This document shows, in pieces, positions 63,058 through 64,000 of a DNA stretch of 64,000 nt. The number at the start of each line of letters is the position of its first letter. Positions within the stretch are counted from its first letter, which is position 1. Origin of the DNA: Lasiosphaeria ovina (taxonomy: Eukaryota; Ascomycota; Sordariomycetes; Sordariales; Lasiosphaeriaceae); the NCBI GenBank assembly GCA_033439765.1, contig JAULSN010000007.1, positions 62,001-126,000 on the forward strand, given 5' to 3'. The notes beneath the pieces are model-generated. The model did not search any database, was not told the origin of the DNA, and saw only the letters and a program-made list of their open reading frames with translations. A program made the position numbers and the translations under genes.

Positions 63058-64000
63058 AGTGGACGTGGTTTGGCTATGCAATTGAAGTTTTTCATTTCTA
63101 TTGCCTTGTGGCCTTTTTGAGCGAGTCTTCTCCAACTGTTAAAACGTCCTCTGGCTGCACCGCTCCAAGCGCCGGCAACGCAATTGTACCGCAATTGCGC
63201 CTTGCCGCCGTCGCCCACGCCAACATACTTCCAAATGTAGTAATTGAAGCTTAGGACCGTAGATTCGCTTAAATCGTTCAAATCTACAATAAAAAGCGGA
63301 GCTGACTTCGTTGATTCTGATTACGTAACATGGCCAAAAATGCAATAAAAAACTGCAGGCCTGCTCACACTACTTACAACTGCTCACAACTGACAGCCTT
63401 ACTGATCCATGCCTTCCAATGCCCGGGCAGTCAGTTGCGGGACCGTTCCACTTTGTGTTGGCCGTATAACACAACCTTCAGGCACTGCAGAGGCTCCAGG
63501 CCACGTGAAGCTCGTGATGTTGTGCCGCCCCGGCTGACACGCTGCGTGCCTTGGTGCTGAACTCTGTCAAAGTCCTGATACCGTAGGTACTCGTCTTCAT
63601 CAAGTAATGACCTCTCCAGGTACTAATATAGATGGAAATCAACCTTCTAAAGCTTCAGAGTGCCTGCTTTGTGACGTTCGAGAAGCTTGTGAGAGCAAAG
63701 AATGCTATACTGCGCCCGGAAACTACCTGTGCAAGGCTCGAGGGGTCGTCTCGGGCGGTCTTCCAGTGCCGGTTACATATTTTTGTACTGTTTAACAACA
63801 CGGCTGAGGGCTTCATAACACACGTTGTAAGGAGCCTCGCCTAGCCACTACTTTCCTAGGTAATCGTAGCGAATGCGGTTCTATTAATTGTGAATCTCCT
63901 CATCAAAGGCTTCCTTCATGCCCTCCACCATATTGAAGCTGTATTATACAGTCTAATCAACATAACTATTACCGGTAACAACGTATGACTTGAAAAGCCT
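63058..64000. other. No gene recognised
   Basis: AT-richer sequence to the window end; short frames without domains. Confidence 0.35.

Overview
The window looks like a repeat-rich, gene-poor region of a filamentous ascomycete (Pezizomycotina). Evidence: short GT..AG introns of about 50-70 bp with CTAAC-like branch sites, a Zn2Cys6 regulator, fungal-type families (HNH nuclease, DUF6594, TPR-CHAT, Est1-type), a pogo/Fot1-like transposon, and stop codons and substitutions of the CpA-to-TpA type expected from repeat-induced point mutation (RIP). The species cannot be named from this.

Layout. 0-5.6 kb: a hAT transposase ORF open to the window edge, then a composite dispersed repeat carrying a small coiled-coil/SD-repeat gene. 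5.6-8.3 kb: a short Zn2Cys6 gene and decayed pieces of an RBR ubiquitin ligase and an aldo/keto reductase. 8.3-13.5 kb: a structurally complete Ty1/copia element (230-bp LTRs identical by eye, 5-bp target duplication) whose single gag-pol frame has eight in-frame stops, seven of them TAG. 14.6-18.8 kb: decayed cyclin-like and Est1-type genes. 20.4-26.3 kb: three same-strand genes in a row (HNH nuclease, DUF6594 membrane protein, TPR-CHAT protease-like), the last with four frameshifts. 28-34 kb: a nest of inverted repeats, two solo LTRs with target duplications, a 19-bp minisatellite, palindrome arrays and a CACTA...TAGTG element. 34.5-41 kb: a Myb/SANT-like pseudogene, a head-to-head repeat pair and a second HNH-type pseudogene. 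43.7-47.2 kb: an intact 456-aa ORF of unknown function beside a chromovirus (Ty3/gypsy) remnant. 48-55 kb: second copies of many blocks seen earlier. 56.7-58.6 kb: an intact-looking pogo element with TIRs and TA duplication, sitting inside a CmcJ/GA4-desaturase-like gene. 60.7-63.1 kb: an acidic coiled-coil pseudogene and a small charged-protein ORF.

How it fits together. Few genes look functional: the hAT and pogo transposases, perhaps DUF6594, Zn2Cys6, the 456-aa ORF and the 185-aa ORF. Most of the rest is host-gene debris and mosaic repeats copied several times within 64 kb. The most unusual item is a composite repeat family that keeps the same internal order in two places (about 2.6-4.7 kb and 52.2-53.6 kb): a Gly/His-rich coding-like module with a conserved 21-nt palindrome, then a small coiled-coil gene with a diverged core.
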